DNA of 64,000 bases. Source: Bog-473 sp963791455 (GTDB lineage: Bacteria; Actinomycetota; Acidimicrobiia; Acidimicrobiales; RAAP-2). The DNA lies in NCBI GenBank assembly GCA_963791455.1, contig CAWBSM010000001.1, forward strand, positions 558,001 to 622,000, given 5' to 3'. The stretch's first letter is position 1; each line of letters begins with the position of its first letter. This document shows, in pieces, positions 51,220-59,880 of this stretch. A program made the position numbers and the translations under genes. Under the pieces are notes generated by a model. It was not told the DNA's origin, did no database searches, and saw only the letters and a program-made list of their open reading frames with translations.

Positions 51220-51650
51220 GCATGCTCCTCAGAGAGGCTCGGTCGAGGCGTCGAGCCTGCACGGGGCGACGTCGGCCAACATGGCCGTCCTGCCCAAGCG
51301 AAGCGACTCTCCCAAGGGGACGAGAAGCTCATGCTACCGCAGAGGCGGGCAGCCCATTGCGCAGGCCCAAGACGGTGGTGTCCGGTCAGAGCCTCCTTGC
51401 ACGCCCTCTCCGACCATTCGGTCTAATCAGAGAGGAATCTTGACGAAAGACAAGACGGGCCCAGAGCACTTTTGAGGAATCGACACCCGTCAGCAGTCTT
51501 GAATGTCGCGATTTTGGGTATATCAACCCTGAACGAATACCGGATCTTCGAAAGCACGATGCCCTATGACAATCTCGGAACCACAATTTCGAAGCTTCTC
51601 AAGAAGCGCCAGACTCACACGATCGACGAGGCCGCGGACGGCAAAGCCAT
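51220..51650. other. Intergenic region between divergent GT4 operon and LapA-like gene
   Basis: About 430 bp without a convincing gene. It is noticeably AT-richer between about 51480 and 51600 than the flanks and should contain promoters for the long minus-strand glycan operon and for the LapA-like gene. No hairpin terminator or regulatory RNA was recognised. Confidence 0.45.
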
Positions 51651-51980
51651 GTGCCGTCGACACGAACCTCTGTCTCGTGGACCTTTGTTGCCGTCGCAAT
51701 CGCCGCACTGGTGATCGTCCTGGTGTTCATTTTAGAAAATCTCCACGCCACGGACGCCACGTTCTTCGGCGCTCATTGGCGGATCCCGCTCGGCCTCGAC
51801 TTGCTCCTGGCTGCGCTGCTGGGCGCCCTCGCGGTGTTTGTGTTTGGGGCCGCCAGGACGTTTCAGCTGAGGCTGCTGGCTCGTCGCACCATGCGAGCGC
51901 GTGATGCCAATGCGAATGGGCCGAGCAACGACCCATCCGAAGAGCTTTCACCCGCCTCGAGAGGCGACCGAGCGTCGTGA
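51651..51980 (+). CDS. LapA-type (DUF1049) membrane protein
   Basis: A 109-residue protein with two membrane helices: FVAVAIAALVIVLVFILENL and LDLLLAALLGALAVFVFGAA. The loop between them, HATDATFFGAHWRIPLG, matches the conserved F-x-N-x-x-x-x-V-x-F-x-x-x-W-x-x-P-L pattern of the LapA/DUF1049 family. A basic, then acidic/Ser-rich cytoplasmic tail follows (about 80-109). In E. coli LapA works with LapB in lipopolysaccharide assembly control; the actinobacterial relatives have no known role. GTG 51651 is the likely start. Confidence 0.75.
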   Translation: MPSTRTSVSWTFVAVAIAALVIVLVFILENLHATDATFFGAHWRIPLGLDLLLAALLGALAVFVFGAARTFQLRLLARRTMRARDANANGPSNDPSEELSPASRGDRAS

Positions 51981-52022
51981 GCGACGGTCTTACTCGTCCC
52001 GTCTGGGTTCGTGAGACTTGTG

Positions 52023-53060
52023 TCAGCGAACGCTTGGCGCAGAGAGCCGTTCCGCGAGATAGGCCAAGGCCATCGGGTAGCGGTACTCGATGCGACCGTG
52101 GGACCCTTCGAACAGCTCGAAGTGCACGTCGGTGACACCGATGGCGCCCAAGGCGTCGCGGAACGCCTGGCCCCCGATCTCGAGAAACCACTCGTCACTG
52201 GTGCCTCCGTCGATCCAGATGGCCCGCTGGCTGCGTAGGGCGTCCGCATAGCGGGGCACCATGCGCACCGGATCCCAATCGAGCCAGCGCCCCCAGGCAT
52301 CCTGGTCCAGTACCCCGTTATGAGGGTCGAACGGTAAGCGCGGGGTGCCGTCCGGGTCGGCCGAAAAGCAAGCGGAAACGCCCAACATCATCAGGAGGTT
52401 CTCGTCGGCGGGTTTGGTGAAGGCGACCCGGCCACGGAAATCGGACCACCACCGGTCGATCGACCCGTCGTAGTCACGGAGGTTGCGAACGGCCTTGCCG
52501 AACTCGGGGATATAGCAGTACTCGTACAGCGAGTCGCCGGCGTGAGTGGCGAAACCGCCGAACAAGTCGGGGCGCAACATGGGCGTGATCATGGCTCCAA
52601 AGCCCCCGCTCGACTTCCCCTGGATGCCTCGGTGCTCCGGTCCAGCCAGGGTCCGGTAGTTCGCGTCCACCCAACCCACCACGTCCTCGCACAAATAGGT
52701 GTGGTACTGCCCGGTCCCCGGCGAGTTCACGAACTGCGATCCCCCGTACATCGTCCAGGCGTCCACGTACACAACGATGCAGGGTGGGGCCTGCCGGCTG
52801 GCGAAGAGCTCGTCGGCCATCTCGGGAAACGGCTGGCGATAGGCGGTGCGATTCGCCCACATGGTGAGGTAACCGGTGTAACCCTGGATGACGTAGACCG
52901 TCGGGTACCGCACCTCGGGGTGGTCGTCGTAGCCCGGCGGGACATATACCCACAACGGACGGTCGGCAGGATCGCCGAGATGGTTGCCCTCGAGCGCCGC
53001 GGAATGAATCGTGTGGCGATCGAGCCGTCCAGCCAGCTCTGCTTCCCAGGGGAGTGTCAT
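52023..53060 (-). CDS. Esterase D-type alpha/beta hydrolase
   Basis: A 345-residue serine hydrolase of the putative-esterase family PF00756. YPTVYVIQGYTGY is the strand-3 region, HRGIQGKSSGGFGAM carries the nucleophile in GKSSGG near residue 150, an Asp lies in IDGGTSDEWFLE, and His in LFEGSHGRIEYRYP completes a plausible triad. The family contains S-formylglutathione hydrolases, feruloyl esterases and mycolyltransferases. No signal peptide is present, so it is cytoplasmic. It stands alone, convergent with the LapA-like gene. Confidence 0.8.
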   Translation of the reverse strand: MTLPWEAELAGRLDRHTIHSAALEGNHLGDPADRPLWVYVPPGYDDHPEVRYPTVYVIQGYTGYLTMWANRTAYRQPFPEMADELFASRQAPPCIVVYVDAWTMYGGSQFVNSPGTGQYHTYLCEDVVGWVDANYRTLAGPEHRGIQGKSSGGFGAMITPMLRPDLFGGFATHAGDSLYEYCYIPEFGKAVRNLRDYDGSIDRWWSDFRGRVAFTKPADENLLMMLGVSACFSADPDGTPRLPFDPHNGVLDQDAWGRWLDWDPVRMVPRYADALRSQRAIWIDGGTSDEWFLEIGGQAFRDALGAIGVTDVHFELFEGSHGRIEYRYPMALAYLAERLSAPSVR

Positions 53061-53627
53061 AGACCAGCACCCTACCTAGGAGGCACTGGCAGCCCTAGTG
53101 CCGGGAGCAAGCCGCGGCGTCTGACCGGACCCCGCTCTGCTCCTTGGTCCGCAACGGGGAAGCATCCGACTCCAACCGAGGCGCAGGCTCCGACCCCCTG
53201 CCGGTGATGTCCTTGCCGACCTCCCGCGTGCCCCTTCCCCTCCTCTCGACGGGGCCGTCGGGGCAGGGCGCGAAGCGGCAAACCGTTCGCTCGAGGCGTG
53301 AAAAGAGAGACGGCCCATGGAACTGATGCGATGGGTGAGGTGGCACAAATCTTCTGCACGATGGCACAGCCTCTGACCAGGAATTTTAGAGCCGACGCAG
53401 TCATAGGGTCCCCCTTAGAACGCGTTGGCAACGTGCTGCCGAGCCGAAATTCCGAGTCGGAATTACCGATTGCGCGCCGCAAGCCCGAGCGCGACATTGA
53501 AGCAGCGCCCTGTGCTGACCCAGATCGTCCTCGCACCGCAGACGCCCCGGCTAATGCAGAGCGAAGCCCTGTGTGGGACACGGCTCCTCACGAGGCAGTC
53601 AGAAGGACCGAGAAAAAGGAGTGAGCC
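53061..53627. other. Intergenic region with a 17-bp perfect palindrome
   Basis: About 570 bp between the divergent esterase and haloperoxidase genes. No frame has family similarity. The clearest element is AATTCCGA-G-TCGGAATT at 53448-53464, a perfect palindrome with 8-bp arms about 165 bp ahead of the haloperoxidase start. It is a candidate regulator site. A Shine-Dalgarno sequence AAGGAG closes the region. Confidence 0.5.
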
Positions 53628-54449
53628 ATGCCCTACGCCGCTGGATCTGACGGAACGGAGATCTACTACACGGACCAAGGAAGCGGGCAGCCGATCGTGT
53701 TCAGCCATGGCTGGCCTCTGAGTTCAGACGCCTGGCAGATTGAGTTGAAGCTCTTTGCTGATGAAGGTTTCCGGACGATCGCGCACGATCGCCGAGGACA
53801 CGGGCGCTCGGCCAAGACGTACATCGGCAATGACATGGAGACATACGCCAGGGACTTGGCGGCCGTGATCGAGTCTCTTGACCTGCACGACGTCATCGTG
53901 GTTGGCCACTCCACAGGTGGTGGTGAAGTGGTCAGATATGCCGCAAAACACGGCAAAGATCGAGTCGCAAAGGTAATCACTGCGGGTGCAGTTCCACCGA
54001 TCATGCTCAAGTCCGAGAGCAACCCGGAAGGCACTCCGATCGAAGCATTCGACGCGATTCGCCAAGGGGTGCTGAAGGATCGTTCCCAGTTCTGGAAGGA
54101 CCTCTCCGACCCGTTCTTCGGCGCAAATCGCCCGGGTTCAAATGTGTCCCAGGGCGCGAAGGACGACTTTTGGCGGCAAGGCATGCTCGTGAATCTGGCC
54201 GCAGCCTACGACTGTGTGAAGGCGTTCTCGGAAACGGACCAGACAGCCGACCTCGAAGCCATCGACGTCGAGATGCTGATCGCCCAGGGTGATGACGACC
54301 AGATCGTGCCGATCGCCGCGGCCGCGCAAAAGTCGATCAAACTCGTCAAGCGGGGCACTCTGAAGGTCTACCCGGGAGCGCCGCACGGGATCTATGGCGC
54401 CTACCAGGAGGCGCTGGACAAGGACATTCTGGAGTTCATCCGATCCTGA
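53628..54449 (+). CDS. Cofactor-free haloperoxidase-type alpha/beta hydrolase
   Basis: A 273-residue alpha/beta hydrolase of the non-haem chloroperoxidase/arylesterase group. The oxyanion segment is IVFSHGWPLSSDAW. IAHDRRGHGRS follows, then the nucleophile elbow VVGHSTGGGEV near residue 97, an Asp in IAQGDDDQIVP and His in YPGAPHGIYG. Length and motifs match bacterial perhydrolase-type enzymes, which hydrolyse esters and can form peracids in vitro. The physiological substrate is unknown. AAGGAG six bases before ATG 53628 supports the start. It appears to be a single-gene unit. Confidence 0.82.
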   Translation: MPYAAGSDGTEIYYTDQGSGQPIVFSHGWPLSSDAWQIELKLFADEGFRTIAHDRRGHGRSAKTYIGNDMETYARDLAAVIESLDLHDVIVVGHSTGGGEVVRYAAKHGKDRVAKVITAGAVPPIMLKSESNPEGTPIEAFDAIRQGVLKDRSQFWKDLSDPFFGANRPGSNVSQGAKDDFWRQGMLVNLAAAYDCVKAFSETDQTADLEAIDVEMLIAQGDDDQIVPIAAAAQKSIKLVKRGTLKVYPGAPHGIYGAYQEALDKDILEFIRS

Positions 54450-54534
54450 ACCGGAAATGAGCAAAGCGACGATCCGCCAAGGCTGAGCACCAGCGCCTCG
54501 GACCACTCCATCCTGCTCCCGGTCCGTGACCGCT

Positions 54535-55302
54535 TTACCGCAGTATGGCCCCGCCGTCGACGTTGAACACCTGACCGTTGATCCACTCCCCGTCGCTGGA
54601 CGCCAAGAACGCCACCATGGCCGCGATGTCCTCGGGCGCTCCGAGGCGGGGGCTACGGCTCATCCCGAGGACCTGAGCGCGGAATTCGGCGTTTAGCGAG
54701 TCGCGCACCGACGCGGTCAGGACCAACCCCGGAGCGACGGCGTTGGCCCTGATCCCCTCCTTTCCCCAGCGGGAGGCGATGTGGCGCACCAAGGCGTTGA
54801 TCGCACTCTTGGCCATGGCGTAGGCGGGCCGTTCCGGCTCGCCAGCGAAGGCGGCCGCCGAGCTCGTGAACACGACTGCCCCGCCGCCGCGCTTCTGGAG
54901 CTCCGGGATGCCGTAGCGGGCGCACAGGAGATGGCCGCGCATGTTCACCTGCATGGTGCGGTCGAACACCTCGAGGGCGATCTGGGTGGCGTCGCTGTCC
55001 TGGCCGATCGTGCCGGGAGACAGGTCGGCGGCGTTGGCGTGGAGGATGTCGACGCCGCCGAACTCATCGACGGCCGTCGCGACCAATCCGGCCACATCAT
55101 CCTCGACGCTGATGTCGAAAGGGATGGCAACCGCTGTCCCACCCCGTCGGGCGATCTCTTCGGCGACCCCACGCGCCGACTGCTCGTCCAAGTCGCCGAC
55201 GACTACGCGCGCTCCTTCCTCGGCCAGGCGGATACTCGTGGCCGTCCCGATCCCTCCGGCTCCGCCGGCCACCACCGCGACCTTCCCATTGAGACCCCTC
55301 AC
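54535..55302 (-). CDS. Short-chain dehydrogenase/reductase
   Basis: A 255-residue classical SDR. The cofactor motif VVAGGAGGIGTATSIRLAEE is at the N-terminus, followed by VVVGDLD, whose acidic residue after strand 2 suggests NAD preference. The active-site Ser lies in VVFTSSAAAFAG, the YxxxK pair in PAYAMAKSAINALVRH, and the C-terminus has NGQVFNVDGGAILR. GTG 55302 overlaps the TetR stop (GTGA), so regulator and enzyme are coupled. The usual NNAG motif reads HANAADLS here. The substrate is probably a secondary alcohol or ketone, otherwise unknown. Confidence 0.83.
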   Translation of the reverse strand: MRGLNGKVAVVAGGAGGIGTATSIRLAEEGARVVVGDLDEQSARGVAEEIARRGGTAVAIPFDISVEDDVAGLVATAVDEFGGVDILHANAADLSPGTIGQDSDATQIALEVFDRTMQVNMRGHLLCARYGIPELQKRGGGAVVFTSSAAAFAGEPERPAYAMAKSAINALVRHIASRWGKEGIRANAVAPGLVLTASVRDSLNAEFRAQVLGMSRSPRLGAPEDIAAMVAFLASSDGEWINGQVFNVDGGAILR

Positions 55303-55985
55303 CCTGTGCTCCTTGTCTGTCCTCCGGCCGACGCCAGCGACCAGTCCATCGAGGTCAAGGCCGCGATCGTGGCCTCCACGACCATGCCGAAGCCCGACCG
55401 ACCAATGTCGGCGAGCTGTGGAATCAGCGGCCCGACCCGGGCGGCCTCGTCTGCCGTCAAATGGCCGATAGCACCGTAGAGGCGCTGCATCGTCATCTCC
55501 GATCCCGAGGCGGCCGCTACCATGGCCTGGCCCAGCGTCGTGCTGCCGATCAGATAGACGGCCGAGGCGAGGCGGCGATCTTCGGTGAAACCGGCGCTCT
55601 CGAGGATGGCCGCCAGGCGGGCCGAGCAGGTGAGCCAGGCCAGTGACTCCCCGGACGCCGCCATCTGGAACAGCTGTGGATGGGCAACGGCCTGCTCGTA
55701 CACGGTCGTCATCCACGCTCGGACGCGGTCGGTCCAAGGGACATCATCGAGCGAATTGCCGCCGGCGTCGCGCAGGACGTGTCGCGTGACCGACACGATC
55801 AGGTCGTCCCGGTCCTCGAAGTACCGGTAGAGAGACATCGGAGACGCGCCGACGGCCTCGGCAGCGCGGGCCATGGTGAGGGGCGCTCTCGGGTCACCCC
55901 GCAGCATCTCGGCCACGGCATCGAGGATCCGCTCCCGGGAGAGACGCCGGGGCCGCCCTCGGCGCAGCTGCTCTATCGGCTCCAC
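55299..55985 (-). CDS. TetR-family transcriptional regulator
   Basis: A 228-residue regulator. The N-terminal helix-turn-helix spans LSRERILDAVAEML to AAEAVGASPMSLYRYFEDRD, ending with the conserved Tyr-Arg-Tyr-Phe. The C-terminal ligand domain (about 75-215) contains TTVYEQAVAHPQLFQMAASG, the TetR_C-like region. It starts at GTG 55985, divergent from an SDR at 56068 and overlapping its own downstream SDR. It probably represses both directions until a ligand binds. Confidence 0.82.
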   Translation of the reverse strand: MEPIEQLRRGRPRRLSRERILDAVAEMLRGDPRAPLTMARAAEAVGASPMSLYRYFEDRDDLIVSVTRHVLRDAGGNSLDDVPWTDRVRAWMTTVYEQAVAHPQLFQMAASGESLAWLTCSARLAAILESAGFTEDRRLASAVYLIGSTTLGQAMVAAASGSEMTMQRLYGAIGHLTADEAARVGPLIPQLADIGRSGFGMVVEATIAALTSMDWSLASAGGQTRSTG

Positions 55986-56067
55986 GTCGACCGAGTGCAG
56001 TTGTGCTTAATTCTGTGATACTCGTACACTAAAGCGATATCGTAATTCGTTCGCACAGGGGGTGCCT
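55986..56067. promoter_or_regulatory. Divergent SDR/TetR promoter region with candidate operator
   Basis: An AT-rich spacer of about 80 bp between divergent TetR and SDR genes. It contains the palindrome CGATATCG at 56035-56042 within a symmetrical AGCGATATCGT context, and GTGATACTCGTACAC nearby with matching GTG/CAC ends. Either could be the TetR site. Position is the main argument. Confidence 0.35.
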
Positions 56068-57009
56068 ATGGCGGGACCGCTCAGCGGTCGGGTGGCGCTG
56101 GTCACCGGCGCCAGCAAGAACATCGGCAAGGGGATAGCCCTCGAGGTCGGGTCGGCGGGCGCCACGGTTTACCTGACGGCGCGCACGCTCGAGGACACGT
56201 CTGGTTCCCTGGGCAGCCTCGAGCGCACCGCGGCGGATATCAATGCCGCGGGCGGCGAAGCTGTCCCGGTGCAGTGCGACCACGGGGACGACGGGTCCGT
56301 GGCGCGGGTCTTCGAGCAGATCGCGCGAGGGCACGGACGATTGGATCTCGTGGTCAACGTGGCTTCGCCGGACTTCTCGGCAATGGTGGGCCGACCGTTC
56401 TGGGAGCTCGACCTCGATGACATGACCCGCTGCTTGGACATCGGTCCGCGGTCCAATTACGTCACGACCGTCTTTGCCGCCCGCATGATGATCCCGCAGC
56501 GCTCCGGCGTCGTGATCAACATCTCGTCGCATGGCGCCAACGAGTATCTCCTCTCTGTCCCATATGGCGTGGGCAAGGCGGCCATCGACAAGGTCACCCG
56601 CGACACGGCTCTCGAGCTGCGTGGCCACGGCATTGCCGTCGTCTCTCTGTGGCCCGGATTGGTGCTGACCGAGGGACTGCTGAGCCACGCTGTTACCGAA
56701 GCCGACGGCCGTCGCACCCTCGATGGGCTCGACATCTCCTTCGGTGAGACGCCGAAGTTCAATGGAAAGGCAGTGGTCGCCCTCGCAGCCGACCCCAACG
56801 TCCTGAAGCGTGCCGGCGGATCATTCCGCTCCAGTCGCCTGGCGCGCGAATACGGGTTCACCGAGGACGACGGATCTCTTCCTCCGGAGGTTCTCAATCT
56901 TGCCGACCAGCTCGATGGCGATGAGATGCCCGAGTTCTGGAAGGGCGTGGAGCGTTTTCCGACAACAGCTTCCGACAACAGCGCAGAGATAGAGGCGGAG
57001 AGATCATGA
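56068..57009 (+). CDS. DHRS1-like short-chain dehydrogenase
   Basis: About 313 residues. The cofactor motif is VALVTGASKNIGKGIALEVG, followed by TVYLTARTLEDT and VPVQCDHGDDGSV. Active-site elements are INISSHGANEYLLSVPYGVGKAAIDK with Ser and Tyr-x-x-x-Lys, then VVSLWPGLVLTEGLL. The CDHxDD and SLWPGxVxTE patterns match the DHRS1-like subgroup that reduces steroid or keto substrates in animals. The usual NNA motif reads VVNVASPDF. It is longer than a typical SDR because of a C-terminal extension after residue 240. GTG 56062 two codons upstream is an alternative start. Confidence 0.8.
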   Translation: MAGPLSGRVALVTGASKNIGKGIALEVGSAGATVYLTARTLEDTSGSLGSLERTAADINAAGGEAVPVQCDHGDDGSVARVFEQIARGHGRLDLVVNVASPDFSAMVGRPFWELDLDDMTRCLDIGPRSNYVTTVFAARMMIPQRSGVVINISSHGANEYLLSVPYGVGKAAIDKVTRDTALELRGHGIAVVSLWPGLVLTEGLLSHAVTEADGRRTLDGLDISFGETPKFNGKAVVALAADPNVLKRAGGSFRSSRLAREYGFTEDDGSLPPEVLNLADQLDGDEMPEFWKGVERFPTTASDNSAEIEAERS

Positions 57010-57213
57010 AGGACGAGCGCCTTGTGGCTCAGGTCTGTTGGCTGCCACGCCGATCCGCACGCCGAGCAGTTTCAGTACTACGTCGACCTCGAGGTTCGCA
57101 ATGATTCTGCGGTGGCCTCACGGGTTTGTCCTGCCTCGTTGGGCTGACCCACATTTCGGTTTGGTTACTGATTGAATAACCGGGTTGCAAACGATCCGAG
57201 GAGGATGCGAACG

Positions 57214-58611
57214 GTGTTTCGGAGACAAGGTGTTGATCTCGAGGGTGGGGCGCTGTCACGGGCGCTCGTTACCGTCATGTTGGCCGGGACCTTCGTCGTA
57301 CTCTCGTCATCGACGGCGGGGGCGGCGACATCCGCCAGCCGCACGCTGGCGTCGAGCGTGGCGACCAACGGTGAATGGCCCGGAGTGGGCAAGATCTGCG
57401 AACCGGGATCCGGTGGTGCCTCCTCCGTGCGCGGGGTAGGAGACAAGACCATCAACATCGCCGAGTTCAACGACGCCGCCAACACCATCGAGCCCGGACT
57501 GTCGGAAGAGTTCGTTCAGCAGGCCCAGGCCTTCGCAGACTGGTGTAACGCCTCGGGCGGCATCAACGGTCGCAAGATCGTGATCGACAACCGCGACGCC
57601 GCTCTGTTCAACGCCGCGCAGCAAGCGACCGCGGCCTGCCAGAGCGACTTCATGGCCGTCGGCGGCGGCATGTCCCTCGACCAGCCCTCGGTACCCATCC
57701 GCGAGAAGTGCGGGCTGGGCCAGATCACCGGTTACGTCGTCTCCAACGCCTCTGACCTGGCCTCCGACCAGGTCGACCCGACCGGCATCAATACAAACAG
57801 CCAGACCGCGGGATGGTTCTTGACGCTGGCCAAGAAATACCCGCAGGCGGTCAAGAAGGCCGGCTTCGGTGCGGAGAACAATCCCTCCATCCTCCAGCCA
57901 GAGACCAAGTACGAGTTCGGTGCGGAGGGCGAGGGGTGGAAGATCATCGACTTCCAGGAGCCCTCCATCTCGGTGACCGACTGGGCGCCCTACGTCGAGG
58001 AGGCCCAGAGCAAGGGGGTCGAGGCCCTGTGGCCCTCTTCGGACGCCGAAATGACCCCCTACTTCCAGGCCATGTCCACCGCCGCGTATAAGCCCGCTTT
58101 CATCGACCTCGGGGTCCAGTTCTACAACTCGACCACGACCAGTGGAGTCGCGGCCAACCCCGGCCTCCCGCCGGTCTACGTAGAGACGCAGTGGTGGCCG
58201 CTCGAGCTGGCCTCGCAAAACCCCTCCACCGAGCAGCTGGTCAACGTCATGCACACCTATGCCAAGGGTGACAAAGTCGACTTTTTCGACGAAGAAGGTG
58301 CCGAATCGTGGCTCTTGTGGGCCAAGGACGCGTCGGCCTGCGGGACCAACCTGACCGTCTCGTGCGTCCTGGACCACGCCGCGGCCACGAAGAACTGGGA
58401 TGCCGGTGGCATTCAGGCCCCCGTGGCACAGCTGACGCTTTCCAACCAGAACCCCCAGCCGTCGCCCTGCTTCGCCCTCCTCCGGGCGGAGCCCGACAAG
58501 TTCGTCTACGACAAGGCGGTTACCGAGCCCACCCAGTCGATCTGGAACTGCAACCCGAAGAACATCGTTCACCTGACTTCCCAAGAGCTGCAGCAGCTGG
58601 CGTCGTTGTAA
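57214..58611 (+). CDS. Secreted ABC-type solute-binding protein (periplasmic-binding fold type I)
   Basis: About 465 residues. A signal peptide of roughly 35 residues (LVTVMLAGTFVVLSSSTAGA) is followed by a leucine/isoleucine/valine-binding-protein fold: INIAEFNDAANTIEPG, ADWCNASGGINGRKIVIDNR with the usual GGINGR element, QQATAACQSDFMAVGG and later strands to residue 460. Eight or more Cys are spread through the mature part, unusual for the family. No lipobox is visible. GTG 57214 has GAGGAGG 9 bases upstream; ATG 57205 overlaps that sequence and TTG 57172 is less likely. No ABC permease or ATPase gene is adjacent, so it is an orphan binding protein. Confidence 0.75.
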   Translation: MFRRQGVDLEGGALSRALVTVMLAGTFVVLSSSTAGAATSASRTLASSVATNGEWPGVGKICEPGSGGASSVRGVGDKTINIAEFNDAANTIEPGLSEEFVQQAQAFADWCNASGGINGRKIVIDNRDAALFNAAQQATAACQSDFMAVGGGMSLDQPSVPIREKCGLGQITGYVVSNASDLASDQVDPTGINTNSQTAGWFLTLAKKYPQAVKKAGFGAENNPSILQPETKYEFGAEGEGWKIIDFQEPSISVTDWAPYVEEAQSKGVEALWPSSDAEMTPYFQAMSTAAYKPAFIDLGVQFYNSTTTSGVAANPGLPPVYVETQWWPLELASQNPSTEQLVNVMHTYAKGDKVDFFDEEGAESWLLWAKDASACGTNLTVSCVLDHAAATKNWDAGGIQAPVAQLTLSNQNPQPSPCFALLRAEPDKFVYDKAVTEPTQSIWNCNPKNIVHLTSQELQQLASL

Positions 58612-58843
58612 GCGATGGGCCGTCGGATCGCGCGTGCCCGGCGCGACCGACCCCTTAGGGGACAGGAGCGCGAAGCACCTTCAGCAGTCGGCGCAGGGAC
58701 GCGACGGCTCGAGCGGGTAGGCGCTGAGCGCGCGGCTTGCGCCACATCTTGCATCCACCGACCTCGGTAAAGCATCTGGCGGCACAAGCCAGGGCGAGGC
58801 TTCGAGATGGATCTCGTGCGCCAGCCGACGTCAGTGGGGTTCG

Positions 58844-59446
58844 TCAGCCAAGGGGTTCGAGACCGGAGCGGACGATGTCGATTGACCGCTGGACCATCGT
58901 ATCGACGTCTTGCGCGCGACCGCCCTTGCCCCACTCCTCCACTGCGGCCACCAACGCGCCCGCAAGCGCATTGCCGGCCACCGCGGCCAACAAGTCGATA
59001 TCGGAATCGTCGGCGTGTCTAGCCCGGATGAACTCACTGATGACGGCCGCGAATGAAGATTGAACGACCCGTAAGTGAGCCGCAATGCGATCTCCGCTGA
59101 TAACACTTGAGCGCAACAGCGCCGCTTGGTTGACGATCTCCATGTCATGCGGGAAGTTGCTCACAGCGGCTAGGACCGAGTCGAAGATGGACTCTGTCGA
59201 CGGCCTCCTCGCCAGGGCATCAGCCAGCCAATCGAGACGAGTCTCGTAGTCCTGAAATAGGACGGACTCCTTCGTCGGAAAGTGACGATAGAAGGTGCGC
59301 TCGGTGACGCCGACCTCTTCGGCCACCTCCGCCGCGGTGACGTTGTCGAAACCTCGATCGGCGAATCCGGCCAACGCAACCTTCCGCAACGCATCCCGCG
59401 TGGCTTGTCGACGCAGTTCCGTCCGGTTGGTGGTCGTGGTCAGCAT
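58844..59446 (-). CDS. TetR-family transcriptional regulator
   Basis: A 200-residue regulator. The helix-turn-helix covers ATRDALRKVALAGFADRGFD to AAEVAEEVGVTERTFYRHFPTKESVL. The ligand domain ends AGALVAAVEEWGKGGRAQD, matching MftR-like and similar TetR members. ATG 59446 is the likely start, 122 bp from the divergent ferredoxin gene. It most likely controls the ferredoxin/desaturase-like operon through the repeats in the spacer. Confidence 0.83.
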   Translation of the reverse strand: MLTTTTNRTELRRQATRDALRKVALAGFADRGFDNVTAAEVAEEVGVTERTFYRHFPTKESVLFQDYETRLDWLADALARRPSTESIFDSVLAAVSNFPHDMEIVNQAALLRSSVISGDRIAAHLRVVQSSFAAVISEFIRARHADDSDIDLLAAVAGNALAGALVAAVEEWGKGGRAQDVDTMVQRSIDIVRSGLEPLG

Positions 59447-59482
59447 CGCGTTGAAAGACTAGTTGATCTGCTTCCTGACTGT

Positions 59483-59515
59483 GTCATGACTGACCCTATT
59501 ATGTCAGGATTGACA
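59483..59515. promoter_or_regulatory. Candidate TetR operators in the ferredoxin promoter region
   Basis: Two inverted repeats lie in the 122-bp divergent spacer. GTCATGAC at 59483-59490 is a perfect 8-bp palindrome, and TGTCA-GGAT-TGACA at 59502-59515 has perfect 5-bp arms. They share the half-site TGTCA/TGACA, and TGAC occurs again in the CTGACTG flanks. This repeated half-site suggests a multi-dimer TetR site. Confidence 0.5.
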
Positions 59516-59568
59516 TACCGAGAGATACCTGAGAAACTGACTGAGCTGGCAGGCAGAACGGGGAGCCG

Positions 59569-59880
59569 ATGGCGATCTTGATCACCGAGGAGTGCATCAG
59601 CTGCCACGCCTGCATGCCGGCGTGCCCCAATTCGGCCATCAGCTTGGGCGAGAGCATCTACGAGATCGATCCCAATCTCTGCACCGAGTGCGTCGGGTTC
59701 AATGAGATCCCGGCGTGTGCCGACGTGTGCCCAGTTGACGTCTGTGTCCCAGACCCAGACCGTCCGGAAACCGAGAGCACCTTATTTGCGCGGGCCCTCC
59801 AACTTCATCCGGATAGTGCGTCCAGTCTCTCCCTATCTCCCCGTACTTCGCACTTCAGACAGGAGGAGTCACCCGCATGA
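59569..59880 (+). CDS. YfhL-type 2[4Fe-4S] ferredoxin
   Basis: A 103-residue ferredoxin. The first cluster motif is CISCHACMPACPNSAI; the second is CTECVGFNEIPACADVCPVDVC, with the long insertion between its Cys residues that marks the YfhL/Alvin-type ferredoxins. A 35-residue Ser/Pro-rich tail without cysteines follows. These low-potential proteins donate electrons to partner enzymes. Its stop overlaps the start of the phytoene-desaturase-like flavoprotein (ATGA), which makes that enzyme the likely partner. GGGGAG precedes ATG 59569. Confidence 0.85.
   Translation: MAILITEECISCHACMPACPNSAISLGESIYEIDPNLCTECVGFNEIPACADVCPVDVCVPDPDRPETESTLFARALQLHPDSASSLSLSPRTSHFRQEESPA

Noticed and set aside
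53061..53627. Possible tRNA or integration remnant in the long spacer
   Set aside because: No cloverleaf with a T-loop GTTCRA motif could be formed, and no integrase or direct-repeat boundary is nearby.
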